A stretch of DNA of 64,000 nucleotides from positions 1 to 64,000 of the forward strand of contig JFHF01000016.1 in the NCBI GenBank assembly GCA_000648925.1. Reading direction: 5' to 3'. Below the pieces are notes generated by a model that saw nothing but the letters and a program-made list of their open reading frames with translations, searched no databases and was not told the DNA's origin. This document shows positions 1 to 7,852 of the stretch, in pieces. The stretch comes from Caballeronia jiangsuensis (lineage in GTDB: Bacteria > Pseudomonadota > Gammaproteobacteria > Burkholderiales > Burkholderiaceae). Made by a program: the position numbers and the translations under genes. Each line of letters starts with the position of its first letter. Within the stretch, counting starts at the first letter, position 1.

Positions 1-117
1 GCGATATTCATACAACGCGCTGATGTCCGCGCGGCCATTGAATCGAAGAACCGAGATCGGCCCCGGTTGCGGCTTGAAGGTGAGGCTGTAGGCCTGACTG
101 GGTATGACCATCGACAT
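1..117 (-). CDS. vgrG: Type VI secretion spike protein VgrG, N-terminal 39 residues only
   Basis: The minus strand reads in frame from an ATG at 117 to the window edge and gives 39 residues with a run like SLTFKPQPGP, then RFNGRADISALYEYR. This is the classic start of VgrG, where the first barrel domain begins with a hydrophobic strand and an R-F-x-G-x-E/D-x-x-S-x-x-Y-E-Y pattern. VgrG forms the trimeric puncturing tip of the type VI secretion system and often carries effectors. A purine-rich GGGAGC lies about 11 bases upstream of the ATG. The rest of the gene lies to the left of the window, so any C-terminal effector domain cannot be judged. Confidence 0.8.
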   Translation of the reverse strand, partial: MSMVIPSQAYSLTFKPQPGPISVLRFNGRADISALYEYR

Positions 118-392
118 GCGAAAGAAGCTCCCTGAAGTGGCGCCGTCCGATTAACGGACACGCTGGGGCGACTTGATTCGTACCCCAGCGCACTCCGTTT
201 CGATTGCTTGTCATCTGCAATTCGAAAGGGCGCAGGCAATTATTACCCAAAAACCGCCTTCATGGATGTACCTATAACTCGCAGTCCGAAGGTTTTGCGA
301 AGGATTACATAGAATTCAAGATCTTAGAAAATATTAAGACAAACTTTTTCGGACTATTCCGAATACAGAGCGCTTCGCTAACGACCAAGCCC
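118..392. other. Intergenic, AT-rich stretch upstream of vgrG
   Basis: No convincing gene. Bases about 290-370 are clearly richer in A+T than the surroundings. A small inverted repeat TTCGGA-CTAT-TCCGAA sits at 348-363, just past the enolase-like stop codon, and could act as a weak terminator, although no T-run follows it on the minus strand. The remainder presumably holds the vgrG promoter. Short open frames here lack a ribosome site and any recognisable sequence. Confidence 0.5.
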
Positions 393-1664
393 TTAACCTC
401 GCGACAACACCACCTCCCCAGCAAACCCCATCGCTCCACCCTCCTCGATACGCACCCCTTCATTCCACTTCGCCATCCGCTCGGACCGCGAGAACGACCC
501 GACCTTCAACTGCCCCGCGTTCCAGCCCGTCGCCAGATGAACGATCGACACATCCTCGGTTTCCCCCGATCTCGCCGACACAATCGACGCATAGCCGTTC
601 TTCCTCGCCGCCCGAAGCGCCGCGAGCGTTTCCGTCACCGTGCCTGCCTGATTGAGCTTGATGAGCGCCGCATTGCAAGCCCCTTTCGCCGCACCATCCT
701 CGATAAGCCCAGCGCGCGTAACGAAAAAGTCATCGCCCACGATCTGCACCCTACTTCCCGCCGCTCGCGTGAACGCGATCATCCCCGCTTCATCGTCTTC
801 CGATAGCGGGTCTTCGATCGACACAATCGGGTATCGCTCGATCCATCGCAGCAACTTCTCGATCATCGCGCCGGTGTCGAGCCGCACGTTGTCCAGCCCG
901 AGCGTGTACTGTCCGCCTTTGCCGAATTCCGACGCGGCGATATCCAGCGCAATGCCCATATCCGTGCCCGGAACGAAACCCGCCGCTTCGATCGATGCGA
1001 CCAGCACGTCCATCGCTTCCTCGTTGCTGGCGAACGCGGGCCACCATCCGCCTTCGTCCGCCACGCCCTGCGCCGCGCCGCGTTTGCGCATGAGCACGCC
1101 CGCGTGCCGATAGACCTCGGCGGTCATTTCGAGCGCTTGCGCAAAACTCGTGGCCGATGTCGCGATCACCATGAAATCCTGCACATCGACGCGCCGTTCC
1201 GCATGCGCGCCGCCGCCGAAAATCTGGATTTGCGGAAGCGGCAAGGTCACTTCCTCGTCGCCCGCGACGTAACGCCAGAGCGGCAAGCCACGCTCGTTCG
1301 CGGCCGCATGCAATGCCGCAAGCGATGTCGCGATCAGCGCATTGCCCCCGAGTCGCGACTTGTCCGGCGTGCCATCGAGCGCGATGAGCAGCGCATCGAT
1401 CATCGCCTGCTCCGCGACCTCGTGACCTCGCAACGTGGGCGCAATCTCACGCGCGATGCCGGCGATGGCCGTCTTGACGTCCTTGCCATCGAACGCCGTG
1501 CCGCCATCGCGGAGTTCCATCGCTTCGCGCGAACCGCGAGACGCGCCGGCCGGCGCGATGCCACGTCCCCGCGCGCCGGTTTCCGTGACGATTTCCACTT
1601 CGACAGTCGGCCGTCCGCGCGAATCCCAGATACGCCGCGCTCGCACTTCTTCGATTCGACTCAT
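393..1664 (-). CDS. Enolase-superfamily protein, divergent enolase paralogue (423 aa)
   Basis: Full-length enolase fold. The N-terminal capping motif DSRGRPTVE (residues 14-22), the GAS loop (S42), His154, Glu204 (ADEGG), metal ligands Asp241, Glu284, Asp311, base Lys336 and Lys387 are all kept. Two active-site residues differ: the QEF motif is QDF (Asp163) and SHRSGE is SARSGE (Ala364), although the phosphate-binding Arg-Ser that follows is intact. In true enolase these two residues face the leaving hydroxyl, so this is probably not the glycolytic enzyme but a relative acting on a modified phospho-acid (inference). Its ATG overlaps the kinase stop (ATGA, 1661-1664), so the two are translationally coupled. 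Confidence 0.85.
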   Translation of the reverse strand: MSRIEEVRARRIWDSRGRPTVEVEIVTETGARGRGIAPAGASRGSREAMELRDGGTAFDGKDVKTAIAGIAREIAPTLRGHEVAEQAMIDALLIALDGTPDKSRLGGNALIATSLAALHAAANERGLPLWRYVAGDEEVTLPLPQIQIFGGGAHAERRVDVQDFMVIATSATSFAQALEMTAEVYRHAGVLMRKRGAAQGVADEGGWWPAFASNEEAMDVLVASIEAAGFVPGTDMGIALDIAASEFGKGGQYTLGLDNVRLDTGAMIEKLLRWIERYPIVSIEDPLSEDDEAGMIAFTRAAGSRVQIVGDDFFVTRAGLIEDGAAKGACNAALIKLNQAGTVTETLAALRAARKNGYASIVSARSGETEDVSIVHLATGWNAGQLKVGSFSRSERMAKWNEGVRIEEGGAMGFAGEVVLSRG

Positions 1665-2677
1665 GCGGAAAACTCCCTTTGCCAGAACGTTGTGATGTCG
1701 GAGAGCGTGCTGTCAGGCCGTCCGATCAGTTCGATCGCGGCAGCGCGCACGCGAGCGCGGCGGTGTTCATCGAGATACTCCACCGGCGATTTGCCGTCCA
1801 CGCGCGCCAGCAACAGCGCCGCGAGCAGCGATGCGACGCGCTCGAGCAGCACATCGGGTTTCGTCCACTCGATATGCGGCACATAATGCTCGACCAACTT
1901 CGCAAACGACAGCATCAGCGCAGCAAGCGCACCCGGCGAGCGCGCCGACTTGAGCAGGAAATGATTGAGGCAGAAGGCCACATCGAAGGCAGGATCGCCG
2001 TACCACGCGCATTCCGCATCCAGGATCACCGGCCCGGCCGGTCCCAACAGGATGTTCTTCGGGCTGACATCGCCATGAACGAGCGCTTCTCGCGTGCCCG
2101 CCGTGCGCTCGATCAGCGAGCGCAGCGCCGCCGCCACTTGCGGATTTTGTCGAGCGGCTTCTTCCAGATACGGTTCGAGACGGATCGCGTGAAAGGTATC
2201 GTCATTGGCGAACCGGGCGGCGATCTCGGCGTCGCCGGCCGTCGCTGCATGAATCCGGCCCAGCACGTCGCCCAGTTGCGCCGCGATCGCCGGATCGACG
2301 CGGCCATCCATTAGCTCGCGCTTCCAGTTCGCGTATGTCGGCGGGAGAAACGCCATGACGAAGCTCTTGGTTTCGTGATCGACGCCGAGCACTTCAGGCA
2401 CATGACCCGGCACGATCCGGCCAGCCGTCCGAAGCCAGCCGATTTCCGCATAGACGCGCTCGACCGGCACGATCCAGTCTTTCGCGACCTTGAGCTTCGG
2501 CAGAGCCTGCTTCAGGCAGTAGGTCTCATCGCCGATATCGAGCCGGAAAATATTCGAGGAGACGCCGCCGGTCAGCGGCGTGAGCGTCGCGGGAGCGGCG
2601 TCATCGGCAAGATGGAGTCGTCGCAGCAGATGCGCGAGTGCGGAAGGATCGTCTGCAAGATCGATGTAGTGGTCCAC
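1661..2677 (-). CDS. APH/MtnK-fold small-molecule kinase (338 aa)
   Basis: Phosphotransferase of the aminoglycoside/methylthioribose/choline kinase fold. Visible motifs are an N-lobe glycine-rich TGGVSSNIFR (36-45), the ATP-anchoring Lys56, the catalytic loop HGDVSPKNI (His201-Asp203, Asn208) and the metal-binding DAE (220-222). I take the GTG at 2677 as the start, preceded by CGAGGAC. It is the first gene of a two-gene operon with the enolase-like gene, which suggests that it phosphorylates a hydroxy-acid to supply that enzyme (inference). An antibiotic-resistance role is less likely given the strict pairing. No transporter or regulator is linked. Confidence 0.8.
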   Translation of the reverse strand: MDHYIDLADDPSALAHLLRRLHLADDAAPATLTPLTGGVSSNIFRLDIGDETYCLKQALPKLKVAKDWIVPVERVYAEIGWLRTAGRIVPGHVPEVLGVDHETKSFVMAFLPPTYANWKRELMDGRVDPAIAAQLGDVLGRIHAATAGDAEIAARFANDDTFHAIRLEPYLEEAARQNPQVAAALRSLIERTAGTREALVHGDVSPKNILLGPAGPVILDAECAWYGDPAFDVAFCLNHFLLKSARSPGALAALMLSFAKLVEHYVPHIEWTKPDVLLERVASLLAALLLARVDGKSPVEYLDEHRRARVRAAAIELIGRPDSTLSDITTFWQREFSA

Positions 2678-2861
2678 CCCTGGCGTCCTCGCAGCAGTGA
2701 TTCGAACGAGCCGTCGTCGGCCAATGGTAGCCGATTCGCCAAGGGAAACACGCGAAGCGCATCTTTCTTGCTTACCGATGTTCCAGACCGCCGCTCACGC
2801 GCGGCCGACGACCAACCGCCATCGCGGGCAATCCCGCCCCGGCCGGGGCTGGCACGGAGGA

Positions 2862-3890
2862 ATGATGCGTCATACCCGAATCACCCCCGGCATTCGCCAC
2901 GCAATTTCTGCCATCCTGATTGCACTGCTTACCTCATGCGGCGGCAGCAGCGGCGACTCGGGCGGAAGCAGTTCGTCAGCGCCCGCGGGCGGCGTCAAGT
3001 TGCAGGTCGTGGCGTTCGGAGACAGTCTGTCGGACGTCGGGACGTATCAGCCGATCGCGAGCGTGGTCGGCGGCGGGCGATTCACGACGAATCCGGGGCA
3101 AGTATGGTCCCAGGACGTCGCGCAGTATTACGGCGACACGCTCACCGCGGCTTTCACGATCGACCTCGGGCACGAATTGAAGGCCCAAAGCGGATTGGGC
3201 TACGCGCAGGGCGGCGCCACGGTCGCCACGCCGGCCGATCAGAATCAGTTCCTGACGGACGTAATCGGCAATGTCGAGATGCCGGTGACGCAGCAGATTT
3301 CGAGCTATCTGTCGTCGCACGGCAGTTTCAATTCGAACCAGCTCGTGCTCGTCTGGGCCGGCGCCAACGACGTATTGCGCGCGGGCAGTCCGCCCGCCGC
3401 GAACACGACCGTGCAGACCGCGGCGACCACGCTCGCGCAACAAGTCGCGCAGATCGTGCAGAGCGGGGGCGTGCATGTCGTGGTGGTCAACGTGCCGAAC
3501 ATCGGACTTTCGCCCGATGGCATCAAGTCGTCGGATGGCGGCGGCAACTTCACGCAACTCTCGCAGCTCTTCAATGCGACGCTGAACGCCGCCCTGCAAT
3601 CGAACGGTCTGCAGGGCAAGGTCATCGTCGTCGACTCCTACGCCTGGACGACGCAGACCATCGCGAACTTTCAGGCCAATGGCTTCACCGTGTCCAACAC
3701 GGGTCAGGCATGCGATCCGTCGAAAACACCGCACGACACGTCGCTGCTCTGCTCGCGGGCGACTTACGTCTCGTCGAACGCGGACCAGACGTACATGTTC
3801 GCCGACGATCTCCACCCGACGACGCGCATGCACGCTCTCTTCGCGCAATACGTCGAGCAGCAGATCGCGGCGAGCGGGCTGGGGCACTGA
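2862..3890 (+). CDS. SGNH/GDSL-family esterase lipoprotein (~342 aa)
   Basis: A hydrophobic segment and lipobox LLTSC (Cys26) followed by a Gly/Ser-rich linker indicate an exported lipoprotein. The catalytic signature FGDSLSDVG places the nucleophile at Ser55; the block III GANDV and the C-terminal DDLHPTTRMH (Asp/His dyad) complete an SGNH hydrolase. Such enzymes hydrolyse lipid or carbohydrate esters in the periplasm or at the cell surface. Two adjacent ATGs (2862, 2865) follow GGAGG, and the second has the better spacing. An upstream in-frame extension to 2697 is rich in Arg and lacks family similarity, so I excluded it. Convergent with the amidohydrolase gene. Confidence 0.88.
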   Translation: MMRHTRITPGIRHAISAILIALLTSCGGSSGDSGGSSSSAPAGGVKLQVVAFGDSLSDVGTYQPIASVVGGGRFTTNPGQVWSQDVAQYYGDTLTAAFTIDLGHELKAQSGLGYAQGGATVATPADQNQFLTDVIGNVEMPVTQQISSYLSSHGSFNSNQLVLVWAGANDVLRAGSPPAANTTVQTAATTLAQQVAQIVQSGGVHVVVVNVPNIGLSPDGIKSSDGGGNFTQLSQLFNATLNAALQSNGLQGKVIVVDSYAWTTQTIANFQANGFTVSNTGQACDPSKTPHDTSLLCSRATYVSSNADQTYMFADDLHPTTRMHALFAQYVEQQIAASGLGH

Positions 3891-3910
3891 TCGCGACAGC
3901 GCCAGTTCGC

Positions 3911-4741
3911 CTACGCGCCGAAACCGAAAAGCCGGCGCGGTGTCTCCCATTGAATCTGTCGACGCACTTGCGCATCGGGCACGATCTGCCCGAAGAGCGT
4001 CAGCAGCGGCCCATAATCGAGCCGCTCCGGTGCCCGAAGGAACGGCCAGTCCGAACCCCAGACGCAGTTTTGCGGCCCGAACGCGCGTAGCAGCGCCTGC
4101 GCATACGGCCACGCGTCTTCGTACGGATGCGCGCGCGCCGAGTACTTCTGCCAGCCCGACAGCTTGACGCTCGCGCGGCCGCTGTCCGCGAGCCGCAGCA
4201 GCGCCTGAAAGCCGGGCTGCGCGATGCCCGCGCCGATGTCGGGCCGCCCGCCGTGATCGATCACGATCGGCGCAGCCTGCCGCGACAGCCAGGATTCGAG
4301 CGCGACCATCTGGTCACCGGTTACCTGGATCTGCGCGACCATCCCGAGGTCCGCGAGCGACGCGAAGAGCGCGCCCGCGCCGAGCACGGCATCGACGCCT
4401 TCCATCGCCGGGTTGAACGCGACGCCGGCGACGCCCGCGCGATGCAGCGCCGCAAGCTCGTTGCGCGATATGTCGTCATCCACCACGGCGATGCCGCGCA
4501 GGCGTCCTTCGTATGTCTCCAGTGCATCGAGCAGGCATCGGTTGTCGGTCCGGTAGCCGCTCGTAGGACCGACGAGCAGTGCATGCCGCACGCCATACGC
4601 ATCCATCACCCGGACGAACTGCGCGGCCGTGCCGATTTCCTGCTGCGCCGGCCGATACGGCGTGTCTTCCCGATACGGAAAGCGCGCGGGATCGAACACG
4701 TGGCAGTGGCAGTCGATTTTGTCTTCTTCGAATACGCTCAT
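3911..4741 (-). CDS. Amidohydrolase family 2 / lactonase-type metal hydrolase (276 aa)
   Basis: TIM-barrel amidohydrolase of the COG3618 group. The metal motif DCHCHVFD opens the mature protein, VIDHGG carries a further His, and VWGSDWPF holds the C-terminal catalytic Asp. Relatives hydrolyse 2-pyrone-4,6-dicarboxylate, sugar lactones or muconolactones. The start at 4741 is chosen because GGGGAACAGAG lies directly upstream and the family begins here; an open extension to 4810 belongs to the preceding gene's region. Last gene of the LysR-linked operon (permease, SDR, isomerase, this one), 13 bp after the isomerase stop. Probably opens a lactone intermediate in that pathway; substrate unknown. 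Confidence 0.82.
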   Translation of the reverse strand: MSVFEEDKIDCHCHVFDPARFPYREDTPYRPAQQEIGTAAQFVRVMDAYGVRHALLVGPTSGYRTDNRCLLDALETYEGRLRGIAVVDDDISRNELAALHRAGVAGVAFNPAMEGVDAVLGAGALFASLADLGMVAQIQVTGDQMVALESWLSRQAAPIVIDHGGRPDIGAGIAQPGFQALLRLADSGRASVKLSGWQKYSARAHPYEDAWPYAQALLRAFGPQNCVWGSDWPFLRAPERLDYGPLLTLFGQIVPDAQVRRQIQWETPRRLFGFGA

Positions 4742-4754
4742 CTCTGTTCCCCAT

Positions 4755-5585
4755 TCAGACCGACACGACGCCGAGCCCGTCGAACACTCGCCGCGCCGCG
4801 CCGTACGCAAGCGCCAGCCGCGCGTCGGCGGGCAGCGACGGATACGGCATCTCCACGCTCAGCGCCGCATCCGCAGGCAACGCGCGCAGCAGCGCGTCGA
4901 GCGGCAGCGCGCCACCGCCGGGCGGCAGGCGATCGGTGCGCGCTTCGCGGATCGCATCGTCGTCGCTGGCGGGAAGCGCGGCGCGCGCATCGCACAGTTG
5001 CGCGGAACCGATCCAGCCGGGCGGCATCGTTGCGATATCCTCCGGCGTGCCGCCCGAGCGTGACAGATGCAGCGCGTCAACGAGCACCGCGAGATTCGGA
5101 TGACCGACCCGCGCGATCATCTCACGAGCTTGCGCGAGCGAGCCGACATGCCGCCAGCGCATGAATTCCAGATCGATGCGCAAGCCGAACGAACGGCCGA
5201 GTTCGGCCAGCGCGGCAAGATTGGCGGCGAGCCGGCCCTCGTCCGGATCATCGCCCGATACGTTCACGCAACGCGCGCCGAGCGACGCCGCCGCTTCGAA
5301 GAGCGGCATGAACGAAGCGGGATCGAGCGCCGGCACGACGGGAATGAATTCGACGTCGTGTACCGCGATGCCTTCGCCCGCGAGCGCGTCCCGCAATTCA
5401 TGGAGCGCCGCGGTGCCGGACGCCATCGGATATGCGACGGCGCCCGGCACCGCCGGATGCATGCGCAGACCGACCGCATCGAAACCCGCACGCGCGGCAA
5501 GCCGAACCCACGGCACGGGCGCAACATCCAGCGCGGTCAGATGCGCGACCGCGAGAGGCCGCGTCGGGAGCGGAGCGGCCTTCAA
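4755..5585 (-). CDS. Sugar-phosphate isomerase/epimerase-like TIM-barrel protein (276 aa)
   Basis: Xylose-isomerase-like TIM barrel (AP endonuclease 2 superfamily). Metal-ligand candidates are the Glu in DLEFM, the Asp in LVDALHLSRSGG and the Glu in SVEMPYP. I place the start at a TTG (5585) that overlaps the SDR stop codon (TTGA) and has GGGAGG upstream; there is no ATG near the conserved N-terminus. Family members include sugar isomerases, inosose dehydratases and 3-dehydroshikimate dehydratases, so the name is only a fold assignment. Third gene of the four-gene operon. Confidence 0.78.
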   Translation of the reverse strand: MKAAPLPTRPLAVAHLTALDVAPVPWVRLAARAGFDAVGLRMHPAVPGAVAYPMASGTAALHELRDALAGEGIAVHDVEFIPVVPALDPASFMPLFEAAASLGARCVNVSGDDPDEGRLAANLAALAELGRSFGLRIDLEFMRWRHVGSLAQAREMIARVGHPNLAVLVDALHLSRSGGTPEDIATMPPGWIGSAQLCDARAALPASDDDAIREARTDRLPPGGGALPLDALLRALPADAALSVEMPYPSLPADARLALAYGAARRVFDGLGVVSV

Positions 5586-6322
5586 TACGTGGCCCTCCCG
5601 CCCGTCAGATCGAAGGTGAAGCCCGTCGTGAAGCTGCACGCGGGACTCGCGATCCAGCTCACCATCGCGCCGACTTCGTCGATCTGGAGAAAGCGGCCCA
5701 TCGGAATCTTCGCCTTGCTCGCCTCGATGTGCTGCTCCGACATCTCGTTGAACAATTCCGTCTCGACCATCGCGGGCGCGACGCAGTTGATCAGCACGTT
5801 GTCGCGCGCCAGTTCCTTCGCGGCCGACTTCGTGAACGCGATCACGCCCGCCTTCGCGGCGGAGTACGCGGAGATGTACTGCACGCCCTCCTTTCCGGCG
5901 ATCGACGCGACATTGACGATACGCCCGCCGCCCCGCGCGCGCATATGCGGGATGGCGGCGCGGCAGCAGTAGAACACGCTGTTCAGATCGACGTTCAGCA
6001 CGCGCTGCCACGCATCGACGGGATATTCCCAGCTCGGCGCGACCGGTCCGTTGATGCCCGCGTTGTTGACGAGAATGTCGATATGCCCGAGCGCCGCGAC
6101 GGTCGCCTCGAACGCGCGCCCGACCGATTCGTGCGATGCGACATCGACCTGCTGCAGATGATCGGCTTCGAAGCCGAGACGCCGCGCATCGCAGCCGGCG
6201 ACATCGAGGTCCCAGATCGCGACGCGCGCGCCGTCGGCCTTGAGCTTCCGGGCGATGCCGAGGCCGATCCCGCGCGCCGCGCCCGTCACGATGGCGATAC
6301 GGCCGTCGAGAGAGTGACTCAT
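5582..6322 (-). CDS. Short-chain dehydrogenase/reductase (246 aa)
   Basis: Classical SDR. Cofactor motif TGAARGIG (residues 13-20), the acidic Asp in WDLD suggesting NAD(H) preference, NNAG, catalytic Ser in NVASIAG and the YSAAK pair. The start at 6322 is set by AAGGAAAT eight bases upstream; a much longer open frame reading through to 8377 is an artefact over the permease gene. Second gene of the operon, 23 bp after the permease. Likely oxidises a hydroxyl of the imported sugar acid or cyclitol (inference). Confidence 0.88.
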   Translation of the reverse strand: MSHSLDGRIAIVTGAARGIGLGIARKLKADGARVAIWDLDVAGCDARRLGFEADHLQQVDVASHESVGRAFEATVAALGHIDILVNNAGINGPVAPSWEYPVDAWQRVLNVDLNSVFYCCRAAIPHMRARGGGRIVNVASIAGKEGVQYISAYSAAKAGVIAFTKSAAKELARDNVLINCVAPAMVETELFNEMSEQHIEASKAKIPMGRFLQIDEVGAMVSWIASPACSFTTGFTFDLTGGRATY

Positions 6323-6345
6323 TGCAATGATTTCCTTGAGGTCGT

Positions 6346-7695
6346 TCAGATGGAGGAGGAAGCGGAACCCGCGAATTCGATTCGCCTGATGTCGCCGACG
6401 ACGAACACATACGAGAGCGCGCCGAGCAGCGTCACGGCCGAGATGAAGGCGAGCGCATACACGAACGAGCCTGTTGCGTTGACGATCAGCCCGACCACGA
6501 GCGGCGTGACGATGCCGGCCGCATTCGCGAACAGATTGAAGATGCCGCCGCTCAGGCCCAGCAATCCCTTCGGCGCGATATCGGAGACGATCATCCAGGC
6601 GAGCGCCGACATCCCTTGCGCGAAGTACGCAACGCACAGGATCGCGATCACGACGGTGATCGAATCGACGTAATTCGCCAGCACGATGCTCGATGCGGCG
6701 ACGAGCCCGGCGATCACCGGCAGCTTGCGCGACCAGTTCAGCGAGATGCCGCGACGCAGCATGGCATCGGAAATCCAGCCGCCCGCGAGCGTTCCGACCG
6801 ACGCGGCGATGAACGGCAGCACCGCGACCATGCCGACCTTCAGCCACGGCATGTGGCGTTCGGTGACGAGATAGGTCGGAAACCACGTCAGAAAAAACAC
6901 GTTGGTCGAATTGCACGCGAACTGGCCGATGCAGATGCCGAGCATGCTGCGGCGGCGCAGAAGCGCGGCGATATCGGACCAGCGAAAACGCGTCGCCTGC
7001 TGGCTGCCGTCGACCACGCCGCCGCCGCTCGCGATGTAGTCGAGCTCGGCGCGATTCGCCCTCTTCGACTCGTGCGGTTCGCGAAAGCGCATGAGCCAGA
7101 TCGCGCCGAACACGATGCCGACCGCGCCGACGATGCCGAACAGCGCACGCCATCCATAGCGATGATCGATCCAGAAAAGCAGCGGGCTCAGAAACGCGAG
7201 ACCGACATACTCCGCGAACGTGTAGACGCCCGTCGCGCGGGCGCGCTCGCTCTGCGGAAACCATATCGCGACGACGCGGCTGTTGGTCGGAAAGCACGGC
7301 GCCTCCGCAATGCCGATCAGGAGCCGCATGATCAGGAGCGAGACGAAGCCCGTCGCGAGCCCTTGCAGACCGGTGAACAGGGACCACAGCGTCAGCGCGA
7401 AGAAATAGGTCCAGCGCGTGCCGATGCGGTCGAGCATCACGCCGCCCGGGATCTGCGACGCGGTGTAGGTCCACGAAAACGCGGAGAAGATCACGCCCAT
7501 CAGCGCAGGCGTCAGACCCAGTTCGTGGCTCATGCCGGGCGCCGCAATGCCGGCGACGCTGCGATCGAGGTAGTTGATCATCGTGCCGATCGCGAGCAGC
7601 GCGAGGATGCCGAAGCGCGCGCGGGTGCGCGTCGCGGCCGGCGCCGCCGCGGCGGCTTGCGCGCCGATCGCGCGAGGCGAGTGGGTCTGGTTCAT
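6346..7695 (-). CDS. MFS permease, anion:cation symporter (sugar-acid) type (449 aa)
   Basis: Twelve predicted membrane segments. The first contains IGTMINYLDRSVAGIA, a hallmark of the ACS family that moves glucarate, galactonate, tartrate or aromatic acids, and the loop after segment two has GGVMLDRIGTRW. Start at 7695 (MNQTHS). First gene of the operon and divergent from the LysR gene across a 157-bp promoter region, so its substrate is presumably the inducer or precursor for the pathway. Family context favours a carboxylated substrate. Confidence 0.87.
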   Translation of the reverse strand: MNQTHSPRAIGAQAAAAAPAATRTRARFGILALLAIGTMINYLDRSVAGIAAPGMSHELGLTPALMGVIFSAFSWTYTASQIPGGVMLDRIGTRWTYFFALTLWSLFTGLQGLATGFVSLLIMRLLIGIAEAPCFPTNSRVVAIWFPQSERARATGVYTFAEYVGLAFLSPLLFWIDHRYGWRALFGIVGAVGIVFGAIWLMRFREPHESKRANRAELDYIASGGGVVDGSQQATRFRWSDIAALLRRRSMLGICIGQFACNSTNVFFLTWFPTYLVTERHMPWLKVGMVAVLPFIAASVGTLAGGWISDAMLRRGISLNWSRKLPVIAGLVAASSIVLANYVDSITVVIAILCVAYFAQGMSALAWMIVSDIAPKGLLGLSGGIFNLFANAAGIVTPLVVGLIVNATGSFVYALAFISAVTLLGALSYVFVVGDIRRIEFAGSASSSI

Positions 7696-7811
7696 CGTGT
7701 CTCCGTCCAATGTTTTCCGGTCTGCGCGCCGCCGTGGCAAAGGCCCGACGCGTCCTGGAAATACTAGAGAGTTGGCCGTGGGCTGTCGTATGCCGAGTTT
7801 CGGCTACCCTA

Positions 7812-7824
7812 TAACCTTTGGTTA
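7812..7824. promoter_or_regulatory. LysR-type T-N11-A operator
   Basis: TAACC-TTT-GGTTA is a perfect 5-bp dyad that fits the T-N11-A rule for LysR-type binding. It lies 28 bp upstream of the LysR start and 116 bp upstream of the divergent permease start, where a regulator controlling both genes would bind. Confidence 0.6.
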
Positions 7825-7852
7825 ATCGCCCGAGCGGGCAGCCGGAGAAACG

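Noticed and set aside
8..250. 80-codon minus-strand open frame at the left edge
   Set aside because: It overlaps the clear VgrG start in another frame and has no family likeness.
1661..2677. Aminoglycoside resistance gene
   Set aside because: The APH fold is shared by many metabolic kinases and the gene is coupled to an enolase-like gene, so resistance is not supported.
5586..6410. N-terminal extension of the isomerase-like gene
   Set aside because: This part is a shadow of the SDR gene. The TTG at 5585 has a ribosome site and gives the family start.
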